Of a DNA stretch of 64,000 nt, positions 18,003 through 26,377 are shown piece after piece (positions within the stretch are counted from its first letter, which is position 1; each line of letters starts with the position of its first letter). The notes under the pieces are model-generated. The model had not been told where the DNA came from. It searched no databases and saw only the letters and a list, made by a program, of their open reading frames with translations. The translations under genes and the position numbers were made by a program. Source of the DNA: CAWGOF01 sp963824225 (lineage in GTDB: Bacteria > Acidobacteriota > Polarisedimenticolia > Polarisedimenticolales > Polarisedimenticolaceae); NCBI GenBank assembly GCA_963824225.1, contig CAWGOF010000003.1, positions 2,728,001 to 2,792,000 on the forward strand. The letters are read 5' to 3'.

Positions 18003-18536
18003 ATGACCGTCGCCGCGCGCCTGGCGCCGATCGAGCTACCGGCCGCGGCAGGCGGACGCGTCCGCCTCGGCTCGCTGTGGGAATCCCGGCCCGCGGCGCT
18101 CGTCTTCCTGCGCCACTACGGCTGAATCTTCTGCCGCGAGCACGTCGCCAGGTTGCGCGACCACGAGCCAAGGTTCGAGACGGTGGGGGTAGGCCTCGCT
18201 GCGATCGGGCTCGGCGACTTGCGGCATGCCCGGGGGTTCCTCGACGAGACGGGGATCGGCTTCCCGCTCCTCGTCGACGAGGAACGGCAGGCTTACCGTG
18301 CGGCGGAGCTGGGGAGCGGCTCGCTGCTCCACGTGCTGCGGCGAGACAACACGGCGGCGCGGGCGCGCGCTCGAGCCGCCGGGCACAGGCAGCACCGCCC
18401 GGGCAAGAACCCGTTCCAGCTCGGCGGCTCGTTCGTCTTCGGGCCGGGCGACCAGGTGCGGTTCGCCCACGTCAGTCGAACGTTCGGCGACAATGCCGAT
18501 CCGCAGGACCTGCTCGCGGCCGCGACGGGAGCCTAG
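18003..18536 (+). CDS. Peroxiredoxin-like selenoprotein with in-frame TGA (Sec41)
   Basis: A reading frame of 178 codons, ATG 18003 to TAG 18534-18536, is interrupted only by TGA at 18123-18125. Before it the protein reads VFLRHYG, after it IFCREHVARLRD. In the AhpC/TSA-like family (Pfam AhpC-TSA_2) the same position is normally Cys in a GCxFC motif, so this would be U41-I-F-C44, a redox UxxC centre. The downstream 136 codons keep family features (FPLLVDEERQAY, NPFQLGGSFVF). A SECIS-like hairpin follows the TGA. It is probably a thiol/selenol peroxidase or reductase. Alternatives are a point nonsense mutation or a sequencing error (TGC to TGA). Ribosome site GTGGGA is modest. Confidence 0.75.
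18143..18159 (+). promoter_or_regulatory. Candidate bacterial SECIS element
   Basis: Beginning 17 bases after the TGA: CG (18143-18144) pairs with CG (18158-18159), T18145 bulges, CGC (18146-18148) pairs with GCG (18155-18157), and the 6-base loop is CAGGTT. E. coli fdhF has the same plan: two lower pairs, a bulged U, three upper pairs and a 6-base loop with GGU, though closer to its UGA. A competing fold pairs GTCGC (18144-18148) with GCGAC (18157-18161) and keeps GGTT in the loop. Confidence 0.55.
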
Positions 18537-20308
18537 TCCCCGAAGCGGAACTCCGCGGTGGCCCAGGACTCGACCGGCTTGCCGTCCTGCGTGCCGGGCT
18601 TGAACTGCCAGCGCAGGATCGCGCTGACCGCCGCGGCCTCGAGCTCCGAACCCGGGATCCCCTTGTCCACCAGCACCCGCGTGATCCGTCCCTGAGGATC
18701 GACGAGCACCCGCAGCACGACGCGCGGATCGCCGATGCCCTTGACCGCTTTCGGCGAGTACGTCGGGTCGACCCGCTTGATCACCGCGGCCGGCACGATC
18801 GGGCCAGGCTCCACCTTGGCCGGCCTGGGCTCGGCCACGGCTACGAGCGGCGCTGCGGCTGGCTCGACGGCCTGCGGCACCGGGGTGGGCGCGGGAGCGG
18901 GATCGCTCGGAGCGCTCACCGGAGCAGCCGCGACCACCGGCGGCTCGGGGACCGGGACCTTGGGCGCCGGCGTCGGTGCCGGCTTCTGCGCCTTCTGCAC
19001 TTTCGGGGCGGGCGTCGCCACAGGTTTCTGCGGGGCCGGCGACTTCGCCGCGGGCTTCGGTGCCGGCTTCGGCGTCGGCATCGATGGGCGAGAGACGGGA
19101 GGCGCGCTCGCAACGGGCGCGGCCGTCGGCGGCGCAACGGGTACCGTCGAGCCGGCGCTCCGGACGTCATCGGTCGCATCGGTCGCGCCGTCAGCCGCCG
19201 GTGTGAAGGGCGGCGCTTCGGCAGGGTTCGTGGCGTTCGTGGCCACGTTCACCGGTGTCGAATGGGGACCTCCGCGGAACAGCACGAGGTATCCCGCGCC
19301 CAGGAGCGTCACGACCACGGTCGCAACGATGAACCAGCGCATCGTCGATGCGGGCGCCTGATGCGGGAGGCTGACCGCTACGTCGCTTCGGGGGGCTGCG
19401 GCGCGGGGCGCTTCGACGGGTCGCACGGAGTCGGCGGTGACCTTGGACTCGGTAGCCGAGGACGCGGGCCGGGTGACGGGGAGCGCGACGGTCGCGCTCG
19501 GGTCACGCAGCACGGAGGTCGTCGCTGACCCACGAACCGTCTGGGTCGCCTTGACCACGACCGGATCCCGCACGGGTGCGGTGGCCCGCGAGGCCGGCGG
19601 TGGAGTCTCGACCGGTGCTTGCGGTGGCGGCTGCGGGGACGCGGGGGTGCGTCCGCGCGCGAACACCGTATCGAGGTGGTCGTCGATATCCTGGCCGCCA
19701 TCCGACCCATCGGTGAACCGCCGGGCCGGTACGTCCCGGTTGACCTGCGCGTCGACGCTGACCTGGATCTCGCCCGACGACGCTTCACGCGCTGGCAGCT
19801 GGACCTGGCTCGCCGCGTTGTGCGTCATGATCGTATCGAGCTTCTCGAGCGCGTTGACCAGCTCTTCCGAATCGAGCCACAGCGTGGCTCCGGCCGAATC
19901 GGTGGCGCCCAGCGTCGGGCGAGCGGCAGGGCCACCCTTGTGCGTGTCGACGAGCTGGCCGATCAACCGCAACATCCGGTCCGGGGCGAGCGACCGATCG
20001 ATCAGCTGGTCGCAACCGTACTGGTTCAGGACCAGAGCGATCTGCTGCGGGTCGCGAACGACGTCGGTCAACAGCACGAGGGGCACCTGCGGCGCCTGCT
20101 TCTTCAGCAGGCCGCACAGGTCGCGGATCGTCGCCTCGCCGTGGGTCGCGTCGATCACGACGAGGTGCGGCGTCGAGCGCTCGAAGCTCAGGAGCGCTGC
20201 GTCCGGGCTTCCCGCGACCGCGACCTCGTGGCCCGCATCGGCGAGCGGTCCGCTGCGTTTGGCGGCTCGCGCCGCGTCGCCGTCGATCAGCAAGATCCTG
20301 TATGTCAC
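18533..20308 (-). CDS. Receiver-TM-TonB fusion protein
   Basis: 591-residue protein with an unusual order: an N-terminal receiver-like domain (1-125; acidic D9/D11 and phospho-acceptor position D53 in LVVIDATHG), a linker with charged motifs, one transmembrane helix near 322-343 (MRWFIVATVVVTLLG), a periplasmic Pro/Ala/Lys-rich spacer, and a TonB C-terminal domain (about 505-591, VDPTYSPKAVKGIGDPRVVL, then AVSAILRWQFKPG). The lysine usual at the end of a receiver seems missing. TonB transmits force to outer-membrane receptors; ExbBD are not nearby. GTG 20308 is preceded by GGGAGGGG. Its stop overlaps the selenoprotein stop. Confidence 0.8.
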   Translation of the reverse strand: MTYRILLIDGDAARAAKRSGPLADAGHEVAVAGSPDAALLSFERSTPHLVVIDATHGEATIRDLCGLLKKQAPQVPLVLLTDVVRDPQQIALVLNQYGCDQLIDRSLAPDRMLRLIGQLVDTHKGGPAARPTLGATDSAGATLWLDSEELVNALEKLDTIMTHNAASQVQLPAREASSGEIQVSVDAQVNRDVPARRFTDGSDGGQDIDDHLDTVFARGRTPASPQPPPQAPVETPPPASRATAPVRDPVVVKATQTVRGSATTSVLRDPSATVALPVTRPASSATESKVTADSVRPVEAPRAAAPRSDVAVSLPHQAPASTMRWFIVATVVVTLLGAGYLVLFRGGPHSTPVNVATNATNPAEAPPFTPAADGATDATDDVRSAGSTVPVAPPTAAPVASAPPVSRPSMPTPKPAPKPAAKSPAPQKPVATPAPKVQKAQKPAPTPAPKVPVPEPPVVAAAPVSAPSDPAPAPTPVPQAVEPAAAPLVAVAEPRPAKVEPGPIVPAAVIKRVDPTYSPKAVKGIGDPRVVLRVLVDPQGRITRVLVDKGIPGSELEAAAVSAILRWQFKPGTQDGKPVESWATAEFRFGD

Positions 20309-20392
20309 GTTCGCGCCCCTCCCGGCAACGGACGGTCGTCGGCCGTCCGAGAGCCGACCCCGACTCAAACATGGGTCCGCCCCGGGGGCCTT

Positions 20393-22195
20393 TCAAGGCG
20401 CGGCGGAGGGCACCGGCTCGGCGTACAGGGCGTCGATTTCGGCCCGGTACCGCTCGTACACGACCCGGCGCCGGATCTTGAGCGTCGGGGTCAGCTCGCC
20501 GGCCTCGATCGACAGGTCGCGGGGGAGGATATGGAACCGCTTGACCGTCTCGAAGGATGCGAGCTCCCGGTTGCGCTCCTCGACCTCGTGCTCGAGGAGG
20601 TCGCGCACCTGCGGCTCCTGGGCCAGCCGCTCGAGGCTCGTCCCGTCGAGCCCGTGGGCCACGGCCCACGCCCGCGTGTTCTCGGGGTCGAGCGTGACGA
20701 GCGCGGTGATGAACTTCCGCCGGTCGCCGTGCGCCACGGCGTGCGAGATGTAGGGCGACGTGCGCAGGATGCGCTCGATCCGCTGCGGAGCGACGTTCTT
20801 GCCGCCGGCGGTGATGATCAGGTCCTTCTTGCGGTCGGTGATGCGCACGAAGCCGTCGGCGTCGATCTGGGCCACGTCGCCCGTGTGCAGCCAGCCCTCG
20901 GCGTCGATCGCTTCGCGCGTCGCCGCCTCGTCCTTGTAGTAGCCCTTCATCGTGTTCGGTCCGCGGGTCAGCAGCTCTCCGTCCTCGGCGATCCGGTGCT
21001 CGATCCCCGGACCCACGTGCCCCACGGTACCGAACCGGTTGTTGTCGAACCGGTTGACGTGCGAGAACGACGAGTTCTCGGTCATGCCGATCCCTTCGAG
21101 GATCGTCACGCCGCAAGCATGGAAGAATTCGGCGATCGTCTTGTTCAACGGCGCGGCACCCGAGACGGCCCACACGAGGCGTCCGCCGAACGCGTCCTGG
21201 ACCTTGCGCAGCACGAGCCGGTTCGCGATCGCGTGGCGCAGACGGAGCCCGACAGGCAGGGCCCGCCGCGCTTGCTGGCACGCGCTCGCCTCGCGTCCGA
21301 CCGAGACGGCCCAGTGAAACAGCGCGCGCCGCAGCGGGCTGGCACGCGAGACGCCGGTGAGCACGCGGTCGTAGATCTTCTCGTAGATTCGCGGAACGCT
21401 GGCGATGAAGTGCGGCCGAGCGAAGCGCAAGTCGTTCGCGACGGTCGAGACGTCCTCGGCGAACGTCGTGGTCAGCGCCGCCCGGACGCAGCAGTAGATC
21501 ATCAGCCGGGCGAACACGTGCGCCAGAGGCAGGAACAGGAGCGTCTCGTACCCCGGGCAAAAGTTGAGCGCCTGGCCCGCGGACCAGCTGACGAACACGA
21601 GGTTCCCGTGCGTGATCATCGCGCCCTTGGGAACCCCGGTCGTGCCCGACGTGTAGACGAGCGAAGCAAGATCGTCCGGTCCCAGCTCCGCACCGCGCCG
21701 CACGCGCTCGGCATCGGGTGTGTCGGACCCGCGGGCCAGGAACTCGCTCCACGAGAGCACGCCCTCGGCCGGGATCCCGGACCCCTCGACGACCACGACG
21801 TGCCGCAGCTGCGGCAGATCGTTGCGGACCTGCCGGATCTTTTCGAGCTGCTCCGCGTTCTCGACGACGACGAGCTTCGCCTCGGCGTGCGCCGCGATGT
21901 ACCCGCAGTCCGCGGCGAGGTTCGACGGGTAGATCCCGACGGTGACGCCACCCGAGCTGACCGTCGCGAAGTCGCTCAGCACCCACTCGAGCCGCGTCTT
22001 GCCGAGAATGGCGACGCGGTCGCCGCGCTCGACGCCCAGGGCGATCAGGCTGCGCGCGACGCCACGGATCGCCTCGAGCGCCTCGCTCCAGGTCATCTCG
22101 ACCCACCGCCCGTCGCGCTTGAACCGAAACGCGGTCCCGGACGCGTGCGCCGTGGCGGCATCCTCGATCAGCCGATAGAGCGAGCCGCTCTCCAT
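20393..22195 (-). CDS. Long-chain fatty acid-CoA ligase (AMP-forming)
   Basis: Activates fatty acids to acyl-CoA through an acyl-adenylate. About 600 residues, normal for the FadD15/ACSL-type group. The P-loop-like motif is LVYTSGTTGVPKGAMITHGN; then LPLAHVFAR, the adenylate motif GIGMTENSS, and the hinge and C-terminal motif HTGDVAQIDADGFVRITDRK with the KDLIITAGGKNVAPQ loop that carries the catalytic environment. ATG 22195 is preferred; an in-frame TTG at 22207 preceded by GGGG is also possible. It stands alone, with 84 bases to the TonB-fusion start. Confidence 0.88.
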   Translation of the reverse strand: MESGSLYRLIEDAATAHASGTAFRFKRDGRWVEMTWSEALEAIRGVARSLIALGVERGDRVAILGKTRLEWVLSDFATVSSGGVTVGIYPSNLAADCGYIAAHAEAKLVVVENAEQLEKIRQVRNDLPQLRHVVVVEGSGIPAEGVLSWSEFLARGSDTPDAERVRRGAELGPDDLASLVYTSGTTGVPKGAMITHGNLVFVSWSAGQALNFCPGYETLLFLPLAHVFARLMIYCCVRAALTTTFAEDVSTVANDLRFARPHFIASVPRIYEKIYDRVLTGVSRASPLRRALFHWAVSVGREASACQQARRALPVGLRLRHAIANRLVLRKVQDAFGGRLVWAVSGAAPLNKTIAEFFHACGVTILEGIGMTENSSFSHVNRFDNNRFGTVGHVGPGIEHRIAEDGELLTRGPNTMKGYYKDEAATREAIDAEGWLHTGDVAQIDADGFVRITDRKKDLIITAGGKNVAPQRIERILRTSPYISHAVAHGDRRKFITALVTLDPENTRAWAVAHGLDGTSLERLAQEPQVRDLLEHEVEERNRELASFETVKRFHILPRDLSIEAGELTPTLKIRRRVVYERYRAEIDALYAEPVPSAAP

Positions 22196-22275
22196 CACTC
22201 GAGCCAAGCTAGCGCCCCTACCGCGTGCTTGGCAACCGCGACCGACCCGCTACAATCCCGCACCGGAGGCGAGCC

Positions 22276-22695
22276 ATGCGCCAGCAGGCGCACGAGATCG
22301 TGGTCGAGACGCGCGGGCCGGGGCTGTACGAGATCACCCGGCCGGTCGCGGCGTGGGTCTCGCGCACGACGATCCGTACCGGGCTCCTCACGCTCCACGT
22401 GCGCCACACGTCGGCGTCGCTCGTGATCCAGGAGAACGCCGACCCCGAGGTCCAGGCCGACCTGGCGCGGTTCTTCGACCGGCTGGTTCCGCGCGGCGAC
22501 CCGCTGTTCCGCCACACGGTCGAGGGGCCGGACGACATGGCGGCCCACGTCAAGAGCGCGCTGACGCAGACGACGCTCTCGATCCCGGTCGTCGACGGTG
22601 CTCCGGCCCTCGGCACGTGGCAGGGCGTGTTCCTGTGGGAGCACCGGGACGCACCGCACCGGCGGCGCATCGCAGCTCACCTGCTCGGCGACTAG
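22276..22695 (+). CDS. YjbQ/UPF0047 family protein
   Basis: 139-residue protein of the YjbQ family, whose members form trimers and show weak thiamin-phosphate synthase activity; the biological role is unsettled. The signature LHVRHTSASLVIQENADPEV is complete (residues 42-61), as is the C-terminal GTWQGVFLWEHRDAPHRR. ATG 22276 has GGAGGC 5 bases upstream. It is divergent from the acyl-CoA ligase and convergent with cydB. Confidence 0.87.
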   Translation: MRQQAHEIVVETRGPGLYEITRPVAAWVSRTTIRTGLLTLHVRHTSASLVIQENADPEVQADLARFFDRLVPRGDPLFRHTVEGPDDMAAHVKSALTQTTLSIPVVDGAPALGTWQGVFLWEHRDAPHRRRIAAHLLGD

Positions 22696-22696
22696 G

Positions 22697-23719
22697 TCAC
22701 ACGTCCCGCCTGCGGTGGATCCGAAACAGCACCGCGAAGTACAGGATCGCGAGCGGGAAGCCGATCGCCGCCCACCCGAGCGCGATCCGCAACCCGGCGG
22801 CGGGAGCGCTCGCCCCGCTCACCGTGAGAGAGAATGCCGGATCACGCGTCGAAGGCAGGATCACCGGGAACATCGTGATCGCCGTCGCCCCGAGAAACCC
22901 CGCGAGAAACGCGGTCGAGCCGAGAAACGCGCCGAAGCGGAGTCCGCGGCGCAAGCAGACGAACAGGGCGACGATCCCGCAGGTCAGGGTCGCGACCGCG
23001 AGCCAGGCCAGTGGACGTCCGGCGAATGTGCGGAAGTACGTCGGCCGGACCTGCACCGTGGCCCAGGTCACGATCGGCCACGAGGCGACGAGGCCGATGC
23101 CCAAGCGCCGGGCGAGCGCGCGGCTGCGCTCGGCCACGACCCCGTCGGTCTTCCAGCCCAGGTACGCCGCACCGTGCGTCGCCAGCGCCAGCACGGCGAA
23201 CAGGCCGACGAGCACCGTGTACCAGTCGAGGATCCCCACCGGCTCGCGCGGCCGGAAGTCGGTGAACAACGAGAGCGCGAACCACCCATCTCCCGCGAGC
23301 GGCACGCCGCGCACGACGTTGCCGAGCGCCACGCCGAAGAGCAGCGCGAGCGCGGCGCTCGCGAGCGCGAACGCCGTGTCCCACACCGTGCGCCACAGCG
23401 GATCCTCGACGTGGTTGCGAAACTCGATGGCGATCCCACGCACCACGAGACACCACAGCACGAGGAAGATCGCGAAGTAGAATCCGGAGAGTCCCGAGGC
23501 GAGCACGGCGGGGAACGCGACGAACAGCACGCCGCCGGTGGCCAGGAGCCACACCTCGTTCCCGTCCCAGTACGGGCCGACGGCAGCCAGGACCTGGCGC
23601 CGCTCGTCGTGCGTGCGGGCGACGATCAGATGCAGCGCCCCCGCCCCGAGGTCGAAGCCGTCGAGCACGACGTAGGCCACGAGGCACGCGGCCAAGATCG
23701 CGAACCACAGCTCAGCCAC
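22697..23719 (-). CDS. cydB: Cytochrome bd-type quinol oxidase subunit II
   Basis: 340-residue membrane subunit, eight or nine helices. N-terminal motif LDGFDLGAGALHL and WDGNEVWLLATGGVLFVAFP are CydB hallmarks. With CydA it reduces oxygen to water using quinol. GTG at 23719 is chosen because GGAGGG precedes it and it overlaps the cydA stop by 8 bases; an ATG at 23743 would extend it by eight residues without a ribosome site. No CydX-like ORF was noticed. Confidence 0.88.
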   Translation of the reverse strand: MAELWFAILAACLVAYVVLDGFDLGAGALHLIVARTHDERRQVLAAVGPYWDGNEVWLLATGGVLFVAFPAVLASGLSGFYFAIFLVLWCLVVRGIAIEFRNHVEDPLWRTVWDTAFALASAALALLFGVALGNVVRGVPLAGDGWFALSLFTDFRPREPVGILDWYTVLVGLFAVLALATHGAAYLGWKTDGVVAERSRALARRLGIGLVASWPIVTWATVQVRPTYFRTFAGRPLAWLAVATLTCGIVALFVCLRRGLRFGAFLGSTAFLAGFLGATAITMFPVILPSTRDPAFSLTVSGASAPAAGLRIALGWAAIGFPLAILYFAVLFRIHRRRDV

Positions 23720-25055
23720 CCACCGGGCCCTCCACCGGTCCATGCGCCAGCTCGCGCACGATCAGGAACACGAACAGGAGCCCGAGCAGCAGGTACAGCC
23801 CGGCGAAGCCGAGGAGCGTGAACAGCGTAGTCCCGGCGTGCACGAGCGGGCTCGCGGCATCCGCCGTGCGCAGGAGCCCGTGGACGACCCACGGCTGGCG
23901 TCCCAGCTCGGCCGTGAGCCAGCCTGCCGTGTTCGCGATGTACGGGAACGGAAACGCGAGCGCGAGCGCCCACAGCATCGGCCGGTTGCGCGCGAGCGTC
24001 CCGCGCCAGAGCTGGATCGTCGCCAGCGCCATCAGCCCGATGAACAGCGTCCCGAGCCCGGCCATGATGTGGAACGCGTAGTACAGGAGCTCGATGTTGT
24101 CGGGCCACGTGTCCTCGGGAAACTCGTCGAGCCCGCGCACGTTGCTGTGGAACGTGCCGAAGGCCAGGAAGCTCAGGATCCCCGGGACCTGGATCGGGTT
24201 GTCCAGCCGCCGCTCGGCGACGTTCGGCTGGCCGATCACGTGGATCCCGGCCCGCGGGCCGCTCTCGAACCGGCCCTCCATCGCGGCGAGCGCGACCGGC
24301 TGGTACCGGGCCACGAGCTTGGCCTGCGTGTCGCCCGTGGGGAAGGCGACGAGCAGGCTCGACAGCAGACCGACGGGCACGGCGACGCGCAGGAACAGCG
24401 GCGCGACCGTCGTGTGCCGCCCGGCCAGGAGGTAGAACGCACCGGCCGCCGCCATCACGAACGAGCCCGTGACCACCGCCCCGACCATCGTGTGCGCGTA
24501 CTGCGCGAGAGCCCACGGGTTGAACAGGAACGCCCAGAAGTCGACGAGAACGAGGGACGCTCCATCCGCGGTCACCGCGTGCCCGGTCGGATGCTGCAGG
24601 AACGCGTTCGTCGTCACGATGAAGTAGCCCGAGAGCCAGCTGCCGGCGAACAGGGCGAGCGCGGCGAGGAAGTGCCGTCGGCGGCCGAGCCGCCGCTCGC
24701 CGAACACGAGCAGCCCGAGCAGCGTCGATTCGAGGAAGAACGCGAACACACCCTCCATGGCCAGCGTCTGACCGATGACCGGACCGGCGTAGCGCGCGAG
24801 ACGGGCCCAGTTCGTACCGAACTGGAACTCCATCGGCAGACCGGTCACGACGCCGACGGCGAAGTTGATGCCGAAGATCCGGATCCAGAACCGTGCCGCG
24901 TCGTCCCACCGCAGATCGCCCGTGCGCAGCCCGAGCCCCTTGAGCACGACGATCAGCAGCGCGAGCCCGATCGTCAGCTGCGGGAACAGGTAGTGGAACG
25001 TGATCGTGAACGCGAACTGGAGGCGGTGCCAGAAGAGGGCGTCGCCTGCGTCCAC
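23712..25055 (-). CDS. cydA: Cytochrome bd-type quinol oxidase subunit I
   Basis: 447-residue haem-carrying subunit. The N-terminal stretch FWHRLQFAFTITFHYLFPQL includes the conserved high-spin haem ligand His. GRQPWVV near residue 390 is the family signature. The quinol loop after FLRVAVPVG is short, as in the cyanide-insensitive (CIO) subfamily. It is the first gene of the cydAB operon, divergent from the MbfA-like gene across 44 bases. A high-affinity oxidase implies microaerobic capability or protection from oxidative and nitrosative stress. Confidence 0.9.
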   Translation of the reverse strand: MDAGDALFWHRLQFAFTITFHYLFPQLTIGLALLIVVLKGLGLRTGDLRWDDAARFWIRIFGINFAVGVVTGLPMEFQFGTNWARLARYAGPVIGQTLAMEGVFAFFLESTLLGLLVFGERRLGRRRHFLAALALFAGSWLSGYFIVTTNAFLQHPTGHAVTADGASLVLVDFWAFLFNPWALAQYAHTMVGAVVTGSFVMAAAGAFYLLAGRHTTVAPLFLRVAVPVGLLSSLLVAFPTGDTQAKLVARYQPVALAAMEGRFESGPRAGIHVIGQPNVAERRLDNPIQVPGILSFLAFGTFHSNVRGLDEFPEDTWPDNIELLYYAFHIMAGLGTLFIGLMALATIQLWRGTLARNRPMLWALALAFPFPYIANTAGWLTAELGRQPWVVHGLLRTADAASPLVHAGTTLFTLLGFAGLYLLLGLLFVFLIVRELAHGPVEGPVGG

Positions 25056-25099
25056 GGGCCGCAGTATACCAGCGCCCGAGCAACGACTAAGATGAGTCG

Positions 25100-26059
25100 A
25101 TGAAGCTGCGATTCAAGGATCTGGCGCCGGCGCAGGTGCTCGCGCTCGCGATCTCGCTCGAGGAGGAAGACGCACGGCTGTACCAGGAGTTCGCGCGTCA
25201 GCTGCGCCCGAACTTCCCCAAGGCCGCAGCAGAGCTCGACGTGCTGCGCGCCGAGGAGGACGCGCATCGCCACCGTTTGCTCGAGCTGTACCGCAAGCGG
25301 TTCGGTGAGGAGATCCCGCTCCTGCGCCCGCAGGACGTGCGGGGCTTCGTGCGCCGGGACTCGCCCTACATGCGGCCCACGTTGTCGGTCGAGGCCGTGC
25401 GGCGGAAGATCGCGCTGCTCGAGCTCGAGACCGAGCGGTTCTACTCGCGAGCCGCGCGGAACACGACCGACGCCGAGGTGCGACAGCTCCTGGGCGATCT
25501 GGCCGAGGAGGAGCGGCGCCACGAGCAGCTGTCGGCCGATCTCCATCCGAGCCAGCAGCCGCAGGAGGATCGAGAGCAAGAAGCGCGCACGGCGCGACGC
25601 CTGTTCGTGCTGCAGGTCGTGCAGCCCGGCCTGGCCGGGCTGATGGACGGGTCGGTGTCGACGCTCGCCCCGCTGTTCGCCGCGGCGTACGCCACGCGAA
25701 ACACGCGCGACGCGCTCCTCGTCGGCCTCGCCGCGTCGGTCGGGGCGGGGATCAGCATGGGCTTCGCCGAGGCTCTATCGGACGACGGCAGCCTGACCGG
25801 GCGCGGCCGCCCCGTCCTGCGCGGCATCGTCTGCGGACTGATGACGTTCCTCGGCGGCCTGGGCCACGCGCTGCCGTTCCTGATCGCCGATTTCTGGACC
25901 GCGACGGTCGTGGCCACGATCGTCGTGCTGTTCGAGCTCCTGGCGATCGCCTGGATCCGCAACCGCTACATGGACACGCCGTTTCTGTCCGCGGCGTTCC
26001 AGGTCGTCATCGGCGGCGTGCTGGTGTTCCTATCGGGGATCTGGATCGGGAGCCACTGA
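25100..26059 (+). CDS. Rubrerythrin-VIT fusion, MbfA-like iron exporter
   Basis: 319 residues in two parts. Residues 1-160 are a ferritin-like di-iron domain with the expected Glu/His ligand sets (SLEEEDARLYQEF, RAEEDAHRH, LELETERFYSRA, EEERRHEQL). Residues 175-319 are a VIT1-like membrane domain with five helices (GLMDGSVSTLAPLFAAAYAT; LVGLAASVGAGISMGFAEAL). This is the architecture of MbfA, the membrane-bound ferritin that exports iron and protects against peroxide stress. ATG 25100 lies 44 bases from cydA, divergent. The function is inferred from architecture. Confidence 0.85.
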   Translation: MKLRFKDLAPAQVLALAISLEEEDARLYQEFARQLRPNFPKAAAELDVLRAEEDAHRHRLLELYRKRFGEEIPLLRPQDVRGFVRRDSPYMRPTLSVEAVRRKIALLELETERFYSRAARNTTDAEVRQLLGDLAEEERRHEQLSADLHPSQQPQEDREQEARTARRLFVLQVVQPGLAGLMDGSVSTLAPLFAAAYATRNTRDALLVGLAASVGAGISMGFAEALSDDGSLTGRGRPVLRGIVCGLMTFLGGLGHALPFLIADFWTATVVATIVVLFELLAIAWIRNRYMDTPFLSAAFQVVIGGVLVFLSGIWIGSH

Positions 26060-26114
26060 GGCGGGCGACCGCATGATGGCTCAACTTGATTCTGAACGCG
26101 GCGGCGTCGCGCGG

Positions 26115-26327
26115 TTAGATCTGACAGACCTCGACACGTTCGTCGAGAACCCTGCCGCCCGCCGACGAGATCGTCGTGACGACGCGAAAGTTCTTGCACG
26201 CCCCGCTCTCCGCGTGCGACCGCAACTCCGCTGCGGGGCCGACTTCACCGCAATCCAGGCATTCGAAGCGCGCCACGCGGTCCCGCTCGCCGGGAGGCTT
26301 CGCGTTCGTGTAGTCTCGGCCCAAATG
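26115..26327 (-). CDS. Small zinc-ribbon-like hypothetical protein
   Basis: A minus-strand frame just past the hsp20-operon terminator. If it starts at TTG near 26321 it encodes about 68 residues containing FECLDCGEVG and HAESGACKNF, spaced like a single C2HC zinc finger, and ends EVCQI. Codon choice looks coding, but there is no clear ribosome site and an ATG exists only upstream, inside the preceding gene's end (26381). It may be a real small protein or a remnant. Confidence 0.35.
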   Translation of the reverse strand, partial: HLGRDYTNAKPPGERDRVARFECLDCGEVGPAAELRSHAESGACKNFRVVTTISSAGGRVLDERVEVCQI

Positions 26328-26332
26328 AAAGA

Positions 26333-26359
26333 GCCCGACCGGCGGATCACCGGCCGGGC
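26333..26359 (-). terminator. Terminator of the first hsp20 operon
   Basis: Arms GCCCG-A-CCGG and CCGG-C-CGGGC (one mismatch) close a 7-base loop. On the minus strand the hairpin is followed by TCTTTCATTT. It lies 19 bases after the stop of the 136-residue gene. Confidence 0.7.
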
Positions 26360-26377
26360 CAACCAACCGAACGGGGG

